Positions 32,574 to 41,412 of a stretch of DNA of 64,000 bases are shown here, in pieces. Origin of the DNA: Bacillus albus (GTDB lineage: Bacteria; Bacillota; Bacilli; Bacillales; Bacillaceae_G). The notes beneath the pieces were generated by a model, which worked only from the letters and a program-made list of their open reading frames with translations, made no database searches and was not told the DNA's origin. Location of the stretch: assembly GCF_001884185.1 (NCBI RefSeq), contig NZ_MAOE01000110.1, positions 62,001 to 126,000 of the forward strand. Reading direction: 5' to 3'. Made by a program: the position numbers and the translations under genes. The first letter of the stretch is position 1; every line of letters starts with the position of its first letter.

Positions 32574-33341
32574 TTACCAAACCTTCCACGGAGCGTTATT
32601 ACTTTCCCATAGCTCGACTAATTTATTTTTATCGCGCAATGTATCCATCGGATGCCAAAAACCAGTATGTTGATATGCGGCTAGTTCATTTTTGTTTACT
32701 AACTGAACTAAAGTGTCTGTTTCAAAAACAGATTTATCTCCGCTAATGTAATTGAAAACATCAGGGTTTAAAACGAAAAATCCACCGTTAACCCATCCAC
32801 CATCTCCGAGTGGCTTCTCTTGAAAGGATGTGACAGACTGTTTATCTAATATGAGAGAACCGAATCTACCAGGAGGTTGTACGGCTGTAACAGTCGCCAT
32901 TTTTCCATGTTTTTTGTGAAATGCCATGAGTTCTTTTATATTTACATTACTTAATCCATCGCCATAAGTGAGACAGAAAGGTTCGTCTCCAACAAAATTT
33001 TGAATCTTTTTCACTCGTCCTCCTGTTTCGGTATTTACACCAGTATCGATTAGTGTAACTTTCCACGGTTCTACACGATGAGAATGGCTAGTAATTGTAT
33101 TATCCTTTAAATGTATCGTGAAATCTGACATGTGTAGGTTGTAATTTAGAAAGAACTCTTTAATTGCATATCCTTTATACCCTAAGCAAATAATAAACTC
33201 TGTAATGCCGTAATGGCTATACAAACTCATAATGTGCCATAAAATAGGCTTTGTTCCAATTTCAATCATAGGTTTCGGTTTTAAATGTGTTTCTTCCCCA
33301 ATCCTTGTCCCATATCCACCAGCAAGAATAACAGCTTTCAT
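32574..33341 (-). CDS. rfbF: Glucose-1-phosphate cytidylyltransferase
   Basis: 255 aa, the usual RfbF length. MKAVILAGGYGTRIGEETHL is the nucleotidyltransferase signature with GGxGTR; KPKPMIEIGTKPILWHIM, the YGDGLSNV metal Asp, and NGGFFVLNP follow in order. It makes CDP-glucose from CTP and glucose-1-phosphate, the first step of the operon. RBS TAGGAGGAAAAA. Its stop is one base from the rfbG start, so the two are coupled. A CATACAATA element 43 bp upstream resembles a mother-cell -10. Confidence 0.93.
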   Translation of the reverse strand: MKAVILAGGYGTRIGEETHLKPKPMIEIGTKPILWHIMSLYSHYGITEFIICLGYKGYAIKEFFLNYNLHMSDFTIHLKDNTITSHSHRVEPWKVTLIDTGVNTETGGRVKKIQNFVGDEPFCLTYGDGLSNVNIKELMAFHKKHGKMATVTAVQPPGRFGSLILDKQSVTSFQEKPLGDGGWVNGGFFVLNPDVFNYISGDKSVFETDTLVQLVNKNELAAYQHTGFWHPMDTLRDKNKLVELWESNNAPWKVW

Positions 33342-33383
33342 TTTTTCCTCCTAAAATAAAAAATATAATATATACAGTATTCA

Positions 33384-33392
33384 TATTGTATG
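33384..33392 (-). promoter_or_regulatory. Candidate sigma-E/K -10 element before rfbF
   Basis: Minus strand CATACAATA fits the sigma-E (CATACAnT) and sigma-K (CATAnnnTA) -10 boxes. No good -35 is seen at the usual distance, so this is tentative. Confidence 0.35.
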
Positions 33393-33454
33393 CAAATGGT
33401 TTTCGTTTTGACTAAGTGCATAAAAATATGGGGAGCATGATAGGATGAGAAATA

Positions 33455-34228
33455 TTAAGGTTTGAATTTAGGGAATAATTGTTGATACTCAGGGTGATTA
33501 CGTAGATCCTGTGTTGAATTAGTTAACATTAAAAATAGAGCTTCGAGTTCTTCAGAGGACCGACCATATTGTTTTTGAAGTCCCAATCGAACGCCCTTTT
33601 TTGAGAGGGTGGGTGTAATTTGTAATTTTCTTGCCTTTGTATGTTCGTTCCAAGGGCTAAAATAAAATTTAAAAATGAATGAAGGGGAGTTATAAACGAT
33701 AGGTTGGTGCCGCGTAAAATGTCTGCCTGGTAAATATGCGCCATCAAGATGGTTGTGTATAAATCTCCAGGCGCAGCCGATTTCTGGTTTATAAGGAAAG
33801 AGCCCGTGATATCGTTGTTCTACTAAAGGAATGGAATATCTTAGTTTTGAATAATTGTAATCATGCTTATCAATCATGACAATCATTCTAATCGCATACA
33901 TATTTTGGCCTAACGTATGAAGTGATGAGAAAAATTCTTCTACATTATTACAACAAAGAAATTCTGTAGTATTTAATACCATCTTCCAACCTGAAACTTC
34001 TCTTTCAATTTCCATTACTTCAATGTCAGTATTAGTGGGATCGAATTCAAGGAATCTTGAATCTCGTACTTCCCAATGGGGAGCAAATAATTTGCAAATT
34101 TCAACTGAACGATCTGTAGAACCTCTATTAATTAAAATACCGTGATCGAATATTTTTGTGTGGTGCATAAGCCACCATGGAAGTAGGTATTCTTCATTAT
34201 AAAAATGAGAAATGAGTGTCTTTCTCAT
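33455..34228 (-). CDS. Glycosyltransferase (GT2-like) next to the cereose operon
   Basis: 257 aa from ATG 34228, preferred over 34237 because TAGGAGATG then has normal spacing. LISHFYNEEYLLPWWLMHH and GILINRGSTDRSVEIC form the nucleotide-sugar half; RFIHNHLDGAYLPGRHFTRH and FSPWNEHTKARKLQITPT the acceptor half. It is about 60% alike by eye to the gene at 28621-29382 but lies in the opposite orientation on the other side of the operon. Upstream is a very good sigma-K-like promoter, which implies late mother-cell expression and fits transfer of cereose or a linked sugar to exosporium or coat glycans. Confidence 0.85.
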   Translation of the reverse strand: MRKTLISHFYNEEYLLPWWLMHHTKIFDHGILINRGSTDRSVEICKLFAPHWEVRDSRFLEFDPTNTDIEVMEIEREVSGWKMVLNTTEFLCCNNVEEFFSSLHTLGQNMYAIRMIVMIDKHDYNYSKLRYSIPLVEQRYHGLFPYKPEIGCAWRFIHNHLDGAYLPGRHFTRHQPIVYNSPSFIFKFYFSPWNEHTKARKLQITPTLSKKGVRLGLQKQYGRSSEELEALFLMLTNSTQDLRNHPEYQQLFPKFKP

Positions 34229-34262
34229 GTTAATCATCTCCTATACAAGCAATCATTATTAG

Positions 34263-34289
34263 TAGGATATGTTTTTAAATAAGAAAGGT
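34263..34289 (-). promoter_or_regulatory. Sigma-K-like promoter
   Basis: Minus strand AC, exactly 16 bases, CATATCCTA (CATAnnnTA). It lies 35 bp before the glycosyltransferase start and matches the late mother-cell consensus in both boxes and in spacing. Confidence 0.6.
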
Positions 34290-34487
34290 TAAAAGGTACA
34301 GACAATGTAGTGATTAAGTAATAGTTTAGTAATTATATTGTATAAGAGTAGATTACTTGTATGGAATAATAGGGTGAATCTTGGGGTTTTGTGTAAATTA
34401 TGAACGATAAACCATCACGTTTGACTGTACAGTTTATGTATTGTATGATGTTAGTAATATAAACAAGGGGGGAAGATCGTTGGGAAG

Positions 34488-34895
34488 GTGTATCGAATCG
34501 GACAGTTGGCTCTCATGGCTCACGTGTCGAAACGAACGATTGATTATTATACGAATCTAGGAATCTTAAAAGCGGAGCGATCTCAATCTAATTATCGCTA
34601 TTACGACGAAACAGCATTTGAGACATTACAATTTATTGAGAAGTGCAAAGAAATGCATATGCCGCTTTGTGAGATTAAAGAGAAAATCGAGGAGAAGAAG
34701 AAGCTGCTCGGTATCAATGAACACGTTTCGAAACAAGTGAATGAAGTGACAGACCATATTCATCGATTAGAAGCAGAGTTAACGGAGTTAAAGCCGCTTT
34801 TAGATGGATTGACTGATTCACAACGTGAAAAAATATCGAAATCTTTATCTGGTCAAACGACAGCTTTAATACAGACACTTGCTCTATTATTATAG
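34488..34895 (+). CDS. MerR-family regulator (GlnR/TnrA-like size)
   Basis: 135 aa. YRIGQLALMAHVSKRTIDYY is the MerR helix-turn-helix and YRYYDETAFETLQFIEKC the wing; a coiled coil follows (about 70-110) and a short hydrophobic tail (QTTALIQTLALLL). No cysteine cluster, so it is not a metal sensor of the classical kind. GTG 34488 is the first in-frame start, although AAGGGGGG is rather far upstream (about 15 bases), so the start is uncertain. It is followed by the CNNM gene after 120 bp. Confidence 0.82.
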   Translation: MYRIGQLALMAHVSKRTIDYYTNLGILKAERSQSNYRYYDETAFETLQFIEKCKEMHMPLCEIKEKIEEKKKLLGINEHVSKQVNEVTDHIHRLEAELTELKPLLDGLTDSQREKISKSLSGQTTALIQTLALLL

Positions 34896-34976
34896 AAAAA
34901 GTGAAATCCGACCTCTTTAATTTTTGTATCGGGCTATGTTTTCTAAGAAACAAATAAGAAAACATTATAGTATACA

Positions 34977-35010
34977 GGAGGTGGACACCTTAGTTTTTTA
35001 AACTAAGGGG
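34977..35010 (+). promoter_or_regulatory. RBS with intervening hairpin before the CNNM gene
   Basis: A strong AGGAGGTGG (about 34977-34984) is 31 bases from the TTG start, too far for normal use. Between them a 9-bp hairpin (34988-34996 with 35000-35008, TTT loop) could loop out 21 bases and bring the effective spacing to about 10. A weaker AAGGGG is buried in the 3' side of the same hairpin. Confidence 0.45.
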
Positions 35011-35015
35011 ATTCA

Positions 35016-36344
35016 TTGGAAATATTTAATTTAGTCATGGTTGCGATTTTAATCGCATTTACTGGATTTTTCGTAGCAGCAGAGTTTGCGATTGTAAAAG
35101 TACGTTCAAGTCGTATTGATCAGCTTGTTGCGGAAGGGAAACGCGGTGCTTTAGCAGCGAAAAAAGTAACAACAAATTTAGATGAATATTTATCTGCTTG
35201 TCAATTAGGTATTACAGTTACAGCTATGGGATTAGGTTGGTTAGGTGAACCGACAATCGAAAAGTTATTACATCCTTTATTTGAGAAATGGAACTTAAAT
35301 CCTTCTATTTCATCAGTATTAACATTTGGTCTTGCTTTTATGATTATGACGTATTTACACGTTGTAGTCGGGGAGTTAGCTCCCAAGACGATGGCAATTC
35401 AAAAGGCTGAAAAAGTAACATTATTATTGGCAGGTCCATTAATGATGTTCTATAAAGTGATGTATCCATTTATTTGGGTATTGAACGGTTCAGCGCGTGT
35501 TGTAACTGGCTTATTCGGTTTAAAACCAGCTTCAGAACATGAAGTAGCTCATACAGAAGAAGAATTACGCCTTATCCTTTCAGATAGCTATGAAAGTGGC
35601 GAAATTAATCAGGCTGAATACAAGTATGTAAATAACATTTTTGAATTTGATAATCGTATTGCAAAAGAGATTATGGTACCGCGAACAGAAATCGTTGGTT
35701 TCTACCTGGAAGATTCAGTAGAAGAACACATGAAGGTAATCCAAAATGAGCGATACACACGTTATCCGATTTTTGGAGAAGATAAAGATGATATTATCGG
35801 TATGGTCAATGTAAAAGATTTCTTTATTCGATATATGACCGAGGATCAAAAAGATTTATCATCAATTCGCTCGTATATGCGTCCGATTATTGAAGTGATG
35901 GAAACGACTCCAATTCACGATCTATTACTTCAAATGCAGAAGAAGCGAATTCCGATGGCTGTTTTATATGATGAGTACGGAGGAACAGCTGGAATTGTAA
36001 CGCTTGAGGACATCTTGGAGGAAATCGTCGGCGAAATTCGTGACGAATATGATGAAGATGAAGCACCACCAATTCAACATGTGAACGAGCAACATATCAT
36101 TGTTGATGGAAAAGTGCTTATCTCAGAAGTGAAAGATTTATTTGGATTACACATTGAAGAAGATGATGTGGATACAATCGGTGGATGGATCATGATGCAA
36201 AATCATGAAATTGAAGAAGGACAACATGTTGAGGCGGAAGGTTATGAATTTAAAGTGTTAGAAAAAGACGCTTACCAAATTAAACGTGTTGAAATCCGTA
36301 AGATGGAACAAGAGCAAGAAGAAGAGAAAGCAGCAACTGTGTAA
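35016..36344 (+). CDS. CNNM/HlyC-CorC family transporter (MpfA-like Mg2+ efflux)
   Basis: 442 aa. The DUF21 domain with four hydrophobic segments is at about 1-190 (FTGFFVAAEFAIVKVRSSR, then TAMGLGWLGEPTIEKLL). A tandem CBS pair follows (about 205-335; MVPRTEIVGFYLED, KRIPMAVLYDEYGGTAGIV), then a CorC_HlyC domain (345-430, HIIVDGKVLISEVKDLFGL). B. subtilis relatives such as MpfA export Mg2+; the older label hemolysin is probably wrong. Start TTG 35016. An AtpI-like gene follows 50 bp downstream. Confidence 0.9.
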   Translation: MEIFNLVMVAILIAFTGFFVAAEFAIVKVRSSRIDQLVAEGKRGALAAKKVTTNLDEYLSACQLGITVTAMGLGWLGEPTIEKLLHPLFEKWNLNPSISSVLTFGLAFMIMTYLHVVVGELAPKTMAIQKAEKVTLLLAGPLMMFYKVMYPFIWVLNGSARVVTGLFGLKPASEHEVAHTEEELRLILSDSYESGEINQAEYKYVNNIFEFDNRIAKEIMVPRTEIVGFYLEDSVEEHMKVIQNERYTRYPIFGEDKDDIIGMVNVKDFFIRYMTEDQKDLSSIRSYMRPIIEVMETTPIHDLLLQMQKKRIPMAVLYDEYGGTAGIVTLEDILEEIVGEIRDEYDEDEAPPIQHVNEQHIIVDGKVLISEVKDLFGLHIEEDDVDTIGGWIMMQNHEIEEGQHVEAEGYEFKVLEKDAYQIKRVEIRKMEQEQEEEKAATV

Positions 36345-36396
36345 GTTGCTGCTTTTCTTCTAACGTATAAAAAATGTGAAATTAGGAGCGGATATT

Positions 36397-36810
36397 TTGA
36401 TTCAAGCAGCCTTACGTGTATATCGATTACAATTGTATGTGATCTTTAGTGGTTTACTACTTATGTGGACGATTACTCCGTTTGGAAAACAAGTAACAGG
36501 GTTTGGTATCGGATTAGCTGTAAGTGCATATTGTCTTTGGTTATTAGCTCGTAGAGTGGAGAAACTAGGGAAAAGTATCGTAATGAAAGAAAAGGCTCCT
36601 GGATTAGGGATTTTAAATCGATTTGCAGCAGCCATATTAGGAGCTATCATTATGTATGAAATTGAGCATGAAATGGAAATGTGGGCATTCGGTACAGGCA
36701 TTTTAGGTGGTCACTTTTTAATGATTGCGAATTTAGCCTATGCAAATATGCAGTTAGCGAAAGAAGAAGAGAAGCAAAGAGAACATGCTTCGAAAAACAT
36801 AGAGCTATGA
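36397..36810 (+). CDS. ATP synthase subunit I (AtpI)-like membrane protein
   Basis: 137 aa from TTG 36397 (RBS TTAGGAGCGG). It has four membrane segments, at about 12-30, 36-52, 75-92 and 100-118. The hydrophobic pattern and the MYEIEHEMEMWAFGTGILGG stretch resemble the AtpI/YtpI group. AtpI members help assemble the c-ring or handle Mg2+, and here the gene follows a Mg2+ transporter homologue, so a magnesium link is attractive but inferred. The true ATP synthase operon is not in this window. Confidence 0.65.
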   Translation: MIQAALRVYRLQLYVIFSGLLLMWTITPFGKQVTGFGIGLAVSAYCLWLLARRVEKLGKSIVMKEKAPGLGILNRFAAAILGAIIMYEIEHEMEMWAFGTGILGGHFLMIANLAYANMQLAKEEEKQREHASKNIEL

Positions 36811-37007
36811 TGAAGGGGCCTGATGGGGTTCCTTTTTTATTTTAGTGATTTGATACAAGTAACCAAATTAACGACAAATATAATACGCTTCTTTTTTGTG
36901 TTTTTCAATAGTATGAAAAATAATATAAAAAAATTTAAAAACCCATCGATTTCTAAAGGTTATGTATGTTATTATGACAAAAGACTTTTTGAAAGAGGTG
37001 GATACCA

Positions 37008-37556
37008 ATGTTACAAGCGTTACTTATTTTTGTGCTTCAAATTATTTACGTTCCAATTTTGACAATCCGTACGATTTTGCTTGTAAAGAATCAAACAAGA
37101 TCCGCTGCTGCTGTTGGATTGTTAGAAGGAGCTATTTACATTGTCAGTTTAGGTATTGTGTTTCAGGATTTATCAAATTGGATGAACATCGTTGCCTATG
37201 TCATTGGCTTTAGTGCGGGACTATTATTAGGCGGTTATATAGAGAATAAATTAGCAATTGGTTATATTACGTATCAAGTTAGTTTACTAGACCGTTGTAA
37301 TGAATTAGTAGATGAATTACGTCACTCTGGATTTGGCGTTACAGTATTTGAAGGTGAAGGTATTAATTCAATCCGTTATCGCTTAGATATCGTTGCAAAG
37401 CGTTCTAGAGAAAAAGAACTGTTAGAAATTATTAATGAAATTGCACCGAAAGCGTTTATGTCTTCTTATGAAATTCGTTCATTTAAAGGCGGATATTTAA
37501 CGAAGGCGATGAAGAAGAGAGCGTTAATGAAGAAGAAAGATGAACATGCATCGTAA
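37008..37556 (+). CDS. UPF0316 membrane protein (DUF5698-DUF2179)
   Basis: 182 aa. Three membrane helices (about 2-22, 34-54 and 60-80) are followed by a cytosolic DUF2179-type domain (about 95-165) with [12 protein letters not shown] and [19 protein letters not shown]. This is the UPF0316/YebE layout. The cytosolic domain resembles nucleotide- or ligand-sensing modules; no function is known. RBS GAAAGAGGTGG. It ends at a terminator. Confidence 0.87.
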   Translation: MLQALLIFVLQIIYVPILTIRTILLVKNQTRSAAAVGLLEGAIYIVSLGIVFQDLSNWMNIVAYVIGFSAGLLLGGYIENKLAIGYITYQVSLLDRCNELVDELRHSGFGVTVFEGEGINSIRYRLDIVAKRSREKELLEIINEIAPKAFMSSYEIRSFKGGYLTKAMKKRALMKKKDEHAS

Positions 37557-37605
37557 AAAAGGGAGTCGTGCTGCATTAAAAGTGCAGTATAAGCCCATAT
37601 GTAAA

Positions 37606-37646
37606 AGAGAGGAATCTATTTTGATGTAGATTCCTCTCTTTTTTTA
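37606..37646 (+). terminator. Rho-independent terminator
   Basis: AGAGAGGAATCTA against TAGATTCCTCTCT, eight-base loop, seven T. Confidence 0.92.
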
Positions 37647-37675
37647 TGAAAAAAAATCATCTGTTCATTAAAAAA

Positions 37676-37915
37676 CTAAATCGTATAATTATTTTTTCTA
37701 CTCATTCTCAAATTAATGATGAGCCATATAACTTGAAAGAACACAGGTATGATAAACGCGATTAATAAAACGATAAGTGATATGGATTTAATTTCGGGTG
37801 TTTGGATAACACCAGCGCCATCAACGTCGCGTAACCAAATAATAGTGGCCCATATTCCAAAAATGATAATCCAAAATATGTTACCAATCCACCAAGAAAT
37901 CCATCGTCTTTTCAT
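37676..37915 (-). CDS. DUF3923-like two-helix membrane protein
   Basis: 79 aa. Two membrane helices at about 7-27 and 44-68 are joined by a short polar loop (RDVDGAGVIQTPEIKS). The start MKRRWISWWIG and overall size resemble DUF3923 proteins of the B. cereus group. RBS AAGGGGTG. It is monocistronic and convergent with the UPF0316 gene. Function unknown. Confidence 0.72.
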   Translation of the reverse strand: MKRRWISWWIGNIFWIIIFGIWATIIWLRDVDGAGVIQTPEIKSISLIVLLIAFIIPVFFQVIWLIINLRMSRKNNYTI

Positions 37916-37991
37916 GTTAACACCCCTTACATTTCTTCTCTGTTAAAAGTATATTTTCGTTCGTTACATTTATAAAGAAATATCTATTAAA

Positions 37992-38322
37992 TTAATTCTT
38001 TTTAACTGTATATCTGACTTGTTTAAACGTTACCATTTCTCCATCTTTATCATCATCTTCATTCTGTAAAAGTTGAACTCGTGGTTTGTAGTCTGTCCTA
38101 TGAGCATCCTCGATACCTGTAATATCAAGCTTGTAGGGTTCACCATTCTTTATTTTCATCAATACCTTCAGTCTTAATTTCTAATTCGTTATCTTTTGTT
38201 GTAATCGTCGGTGTTAATAATTCAATACTGCCATTTCCGGTTTCTAAAGAATTTTCTACTATAGTTGAACATCCAGATAATATGATTGGGGTGAATAGAA
38301 GTATAGCTAATTTCTGTTTCAT
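37992..38322 (-). pseudogene. Lipoprotein gene with a single-base frameshift
   Basis: From ATG 38322 (RBS GGAGGATGTT) the product has a lipoprotein signal, MKQKLAILLFTPIILSGC (lipobox LSGC), and reads to a stop after TEGIDENKEW. The next frame continues at once as KNGEPYKLDITGIEDAHRTD to VRYTVKK-Asn and a stop at 37994-37992. Deleting one A in GATGAAAATAAAG restores DEIKNGEPYKL and a 109-aa lipoprotein. The broken product would lack its whole C-terminal half. Family not recognised. Confidence 0.82.
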
Positions 38323-38470
38323 AACATCCTCCAATTTCAAGTGATTTTTGATTTTGGCATTGCTAGGCTTGTAGTGTTTTATGTAATTAGCTAGCACTCT
38401 TTTTAATTGTACCATAATATGTAAAATGAAACAGGCTGTATATCCAATTTAAGGGAGATTGGAAGTTTAC

Positions 38471-39670
38471 TTATTGCCGTAAATTAGTATTTTTACAGTA
38501 GGTATATATCTTCTTTAGGAAATCCTTTTTCATATTTAAAATATGTAGTGAAATAAAACCAATAAGTCCTATTCCGCCGAAAATAAGCCATGGTGTATAC
38601 ATTCCGCTTAAGTTGGCTGTAAAAGATGTACCGGTATAATTACCGATGATAAAACCAAATGCGAGTGATAGTTGATAAAATCCGAAGTAAGTAGCTGTAT
38701 AGGATTCGTTACTGTAATTTGCAATAGCGATATCAGCGTTAGGTAATACGAGTGTTTCACCAATTGTAAATACAATTACACAAATAAATAGCCAATACGG
38801 GTGTTGAAATAAAGGAATGAGTAAAAAGGAAATACTCATTAATAAAACACCGTATTTAATAATTGAAAGTGTGTTGTATTTATGAAATAGTTTTTGGAAT
38901 AACACCATAAATATGACGCCTGTTATTGCATTTATCGTAATAACGAGTGTAGCAAACTGATTACTATTACTAATGTTTTTCATATGAAGTGGAAGTGCGA
39001 CAGTAAGCTGAGTAAACATAATATAGAAGAAAATCATAACAAATGAAAACAGAAGGAATGACTTGTTTTGTAAGATAGCCCGTATACCTAATGTGATAGA
39101 CGTGTTATCAGTAGTGACTTGGAAGTGATTTTTAAGTAAGTAAAAGATAAAAGCGAATAACAGCATAAGAAATCCTGTTAGAGAAAAAGCATAGATTGGA
39201 TCGAGTAAAAGTAAGAACCCCCCGGCAATTGGTCCAATTATTGCACCGCAATTAAAACTAAGGTTTAAATATGTAAATAAATTTTTTCTTGTATGAGCTG
39301 GTTGTGAGCCGAATATGGCGCGCGCAGCAGGTTCATAAAATGCAGTTCCGAAGCCGATAAGTGCAGAAGAAATAGATATGGTATAGAAATCAGAGCATAT
39401 TCCTAAAGTGATAAATCCAATTCCTCTTAAAGATAATCCGGCTATCATCATAATGATATAGCCTATTTTGTCAGCGATTAATCCTGAGAATAAAGGGACA
39501 ACTCGTGATGTGATTGTCATAACCGTCAACACTGTTCCTACTTGGACAGCAGAAAAATGAAGAAAGGTTAATAGATAAATAGCTAAAAATGCATATACCG
39601 CAAAATACCCAAAAGACATAAAAAATGAAGAAATAAGCATGAAACGTATCGGTATTGAGAAACTTTTCAT
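38471..39670 (-). CDS. MFS transporter
   Basis: 399 aa, twelve membrane helices. The loop 2-3 signature is GLIADKIGYIIMMIAGL, a form of GxxxDRxGRR, and the helix 5 region has GFGTAFYEPAARAIFGS, as in drug-efflux members of the DHA1 branch. The centre holds the usual long cytosolic loop before helix 7. Substrate unknown; multidrug efflux is a default guess. RBS TAGGAGGATTT. No regulator is adjacent on the same strand; the divergent gene codes for a CGNR zinc-finger protein, which could control it. Confidence 0.88.
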   Translation of the reverse strand: MKSFSIPIRFMLISSFFMSFGYFAVYAFLAIYLLTFLHFSAVQVGTVLTVMTITSRVVPLFSGLIADKIGYIIMMIAGLSLRGIGFITLGICSDFYTISISSALIGFGTAFYEPAARAIFGSQPAHTRKNLFTYLNLSFNCGAIIGPIAGGFLLLLDPIYAFSLTGFLMLLFAFIFYLLKNHFQVTTDNTSITLGIRAILQNKSFLLFSFVMIFFYIMFTQLTVALPLHMKNISNSNQFATLVITINAITGVIFMVLFQKLFHKYNTLSIIKYGVLLMSISFLLIPLFQHPYWLFICVIVFTIGETLVLPNADIAIANYSNESYTATYFGFYQLSLAFGFIIGNYTGTSFTANLSGMYTPWLIFGGIGLIGFISLHILNMKKDFLKKIYTYCKNTNLRQ

Positions 39671-39782
39671 AGAAATCCTCCTAATTATGTAACCAGTAAA
39701 ATTATTTGATGGTTAACTATTTTATATTATAATTATACATAAAGTCAGAAAAAAGTAAATTTTAAGAAGAAGGTGGATCGAA

Positions 39783-40325
39783 TTGAATCAAAACGCTCCA
39801 AATGAACTAGAATATATTCGGGAATTTTTAAATACATGGAGAATACCAAACGATACGAGAGAGCCAATTGATTTGCTGCAAACAAAAGAAGATATAAAGC
39901 TCTTTATGAAAGAATATTTTGATGAAGAGCTTCCATTTCATACGATAGAAGAATTAAAAAGTTTTCGAGAAGATATTCGGATGGTAATTGAAGGTGAAGA
40001 ATCATTACAAAAATGGTTAGAGACATATCCATTTCAAGTAAACGTAAGGGAAGATATGAAAGGTATTACATATGAACCAATGCGGGAAGAAAATATGTAT
40101 ACAAAAGTATTAAGCATTGTGTTAACGGCAATTCAAGAAAATTTGTGGGGAAGGTTAAAAGCATGTCCAGATTGTCGCTGGGTATTTTATGATCATTCAC
40201 GTAATGGAAGCAAAAGATGGTGCGGAATGTATGCTGGGGAAGAAGGAGGAAGAGCATGCGGTACAATTGCAAAAGTGAAAAATTACCGAGCGAAGAGAAA
40301 AGGAAGAACGGGTTATAATGTGTAA
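39783..40325 (+). CDS. CGNR zinc-finger (ABATE) protein
   Basis: 180 aa from TTG 39783 (RBS GAAGGTGGA). The N-terminal ABATE-type helical domain starts LEYIREFLNTWRIPNDTRE. The C-terminal 45 residues are a zinc finger: CPDCRWVFYDHSRNGSKRWC, then CGTIAKVKNYRAKRK, matching the CxxC...W-C-x-M...CGNxAKxxxxRxR pattern. Such proteins are probable DNA-binding regulators. It is divergent from the MFS gene and followed by a methyltransferase gene, either of which could be its target. Confidence 0.87.
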   Translation: MNQNAPNELEYIREFLNTWRIPNDTREPIDLLQTKEDIKLFMKEYFDEELPFHTIEELKSFREDIRMVIEGEESLQKWLETYPFQVNVREDMKGITYEPMREENMYTKVLSIVLTAIQENLWGRLKACPDCRWVFYDHSRNGSKRWCGMYAGEEGGRACGTIAKVKNYRAKRKGRTGYNV

Positions 40326-40366
40326 TTACTATTAGGGGCAGAAAAATGGATGGGGGAATGTAGAAT

Positions 40367-41122
40367 ATGAAAGGTACACAAATGTTAGCATTAAATAAAA
40401 AGTGTTGGGATACAGTAGCACCATACTTCTTTCAAGTAGATTGTTTACCGAAATACGGACCGTATACAGCGTCTGAAGATGAGATTCATTTGTTCGATTC
40501 AATTAGAAATAAAAAGGTTCTTGATATTGGGTGTGGAAGTGGGCATTCGTTGCAATATATGGCAGAGCATGGGGCGGAAGAGTTATGGGGTCTTGATCTT
40601 TCCAGTGAACAAATTAAAACAGCGAATGAAACGTTAAAGAGTTGGAATCCAAAGTTAATATGCGGAGCAATGGAAGAAGAAGGAGATATTCCGAAAGGGT
40701 ATTTTGATATTGTATATTCCATTTATGCATTAGGTTGGACTTCGAATTTACGAAAAACGTTGGAACTGATTTATTCATATATAAAGCCAGGAGGAAGTTT
40801 TATTTTTAGCTGGGAGCACCCAGTATATTCAAATTTACAGTATGGTACAGAAGAAATTGCTTTCAAGTCTTCTTACCATGAGGAAACGCCTATTACATTT
40901 GAAACATTTAAAGGAGAGAATGTACAAGCGACATTATATAAGAGAACAATAAGTACATACATAAATGAGTTAAATAGAGCGGGATTTACAATTGAGAGAA
41001 TAGAAGAGCCTGAACCATCAAGCTCGTTTGATGGAGAACGAGCTGAGCCGTCTACGAAATATTATTCTTTATATAAAGCTAGAATGGTGCCGACTACTTT
41101 TATTATTAAGGCGAGAAAATGA
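40367..41122 (+). CDS. Class I SAM-dependent methyltransferase
   Basis: 251 aa. KKVLDIGCGSGHSLQYMAEH (about 48-66) is motif I; GLDLSSEQIKTANETL motif II; YFDIVYSIYALGWTS motif IV; and PGGSFIFSWEHPVYSNLQY the post-motif strand. It resembles UbiE/BioC-type enzymes, with no clear substrate clue. RBS GGGGGAATG, 41 bp after the CGNR gene, so probably in one operon with it. A strong bidirectional terminator follows directly. Confidence 0.87.
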   Translation: MKGTQMLALNKKCWDTVAPYFFQVDCLPKYGPYTASEDEIHLFDSIRNKKVLDIGCGSGHSLQYMAEHGAEELWGLDLSSEQIKTANETLKSWNPKLICGAMEEEGDIPKGYFDIVYSIYALGWTSNLRKTLELIYSYIKPGGSFIFSWEHPVYSNLQYGTEEIAFKSSYHEETPITFETFKGENVQATLYKRTISTYINELNRAGFTIERIEEPEPSSSFDGERAEPSTKYYSLYKARMVPTTFIIKARK

Positions 41123-41124
41123 AA

Positions 41125-41166
41125 AATACAGCGTACACTTTTTTCAGTGTACGCTGTATTTTTTTA
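41125..41166. terminator. Bidirectional terminator
   Basis: AATACAGCGTACACT against AGTGTACGCTGTATT, six-base loop, with A and T runs on both sides. It serves the methyltransferase and the minus-strand 47-aa gene. Confidence 0.92.
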
Positions 41167-41177
41167 AAGGTCAGTAC

Positions 41178-41321
41178 TTATCTTTTCGGCTGGAAAATAT
41201 GTTGAAAGAAGTATTTGTGATGTAAATTATCTACAACTTTATTTGCTTGATATGTGCGGTGTTGCTCGAGTCGAAGTCTTTGCTCCATCATTTTTATTGC
41301 GTGATCAGATAAACGTAACAT
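41178..41321 (-). CDS. 47-aa protein under a c-di-AMP riboswitch
   Basis: ATG at 41321 with RBS AAAAGGAGAACTG and a TAA at 41180-41178. The product is basic and helical, rich in His, Gln and Arg (LSDHAIKMMEQRLRLEQHRT, then YQANKVVDNLHHKYFFQHIF), with no membrane helix. It is the only gene between the ydaO-type riboswitch upstream and the terminator 12 bp downstream. I do not recognise the family. Genes under this riboswitch usually serve potassium transport, osmolytes or wall turnover. Confidence 0.72.
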   Translation of the reverse strand: MLRLSDHAIKMMEQRLRLEQHRTYQANKVVDNLHHKYFFQHIFQPKR

Positions 41322-41412
41322 TTTACAGTTCTCCTTTTCTATAAATATAGGTGACTATTTGGTATCGATCCCATATTTATAATTAAGGAGGCAAAATGTG
41401 TAACATAGGCAA

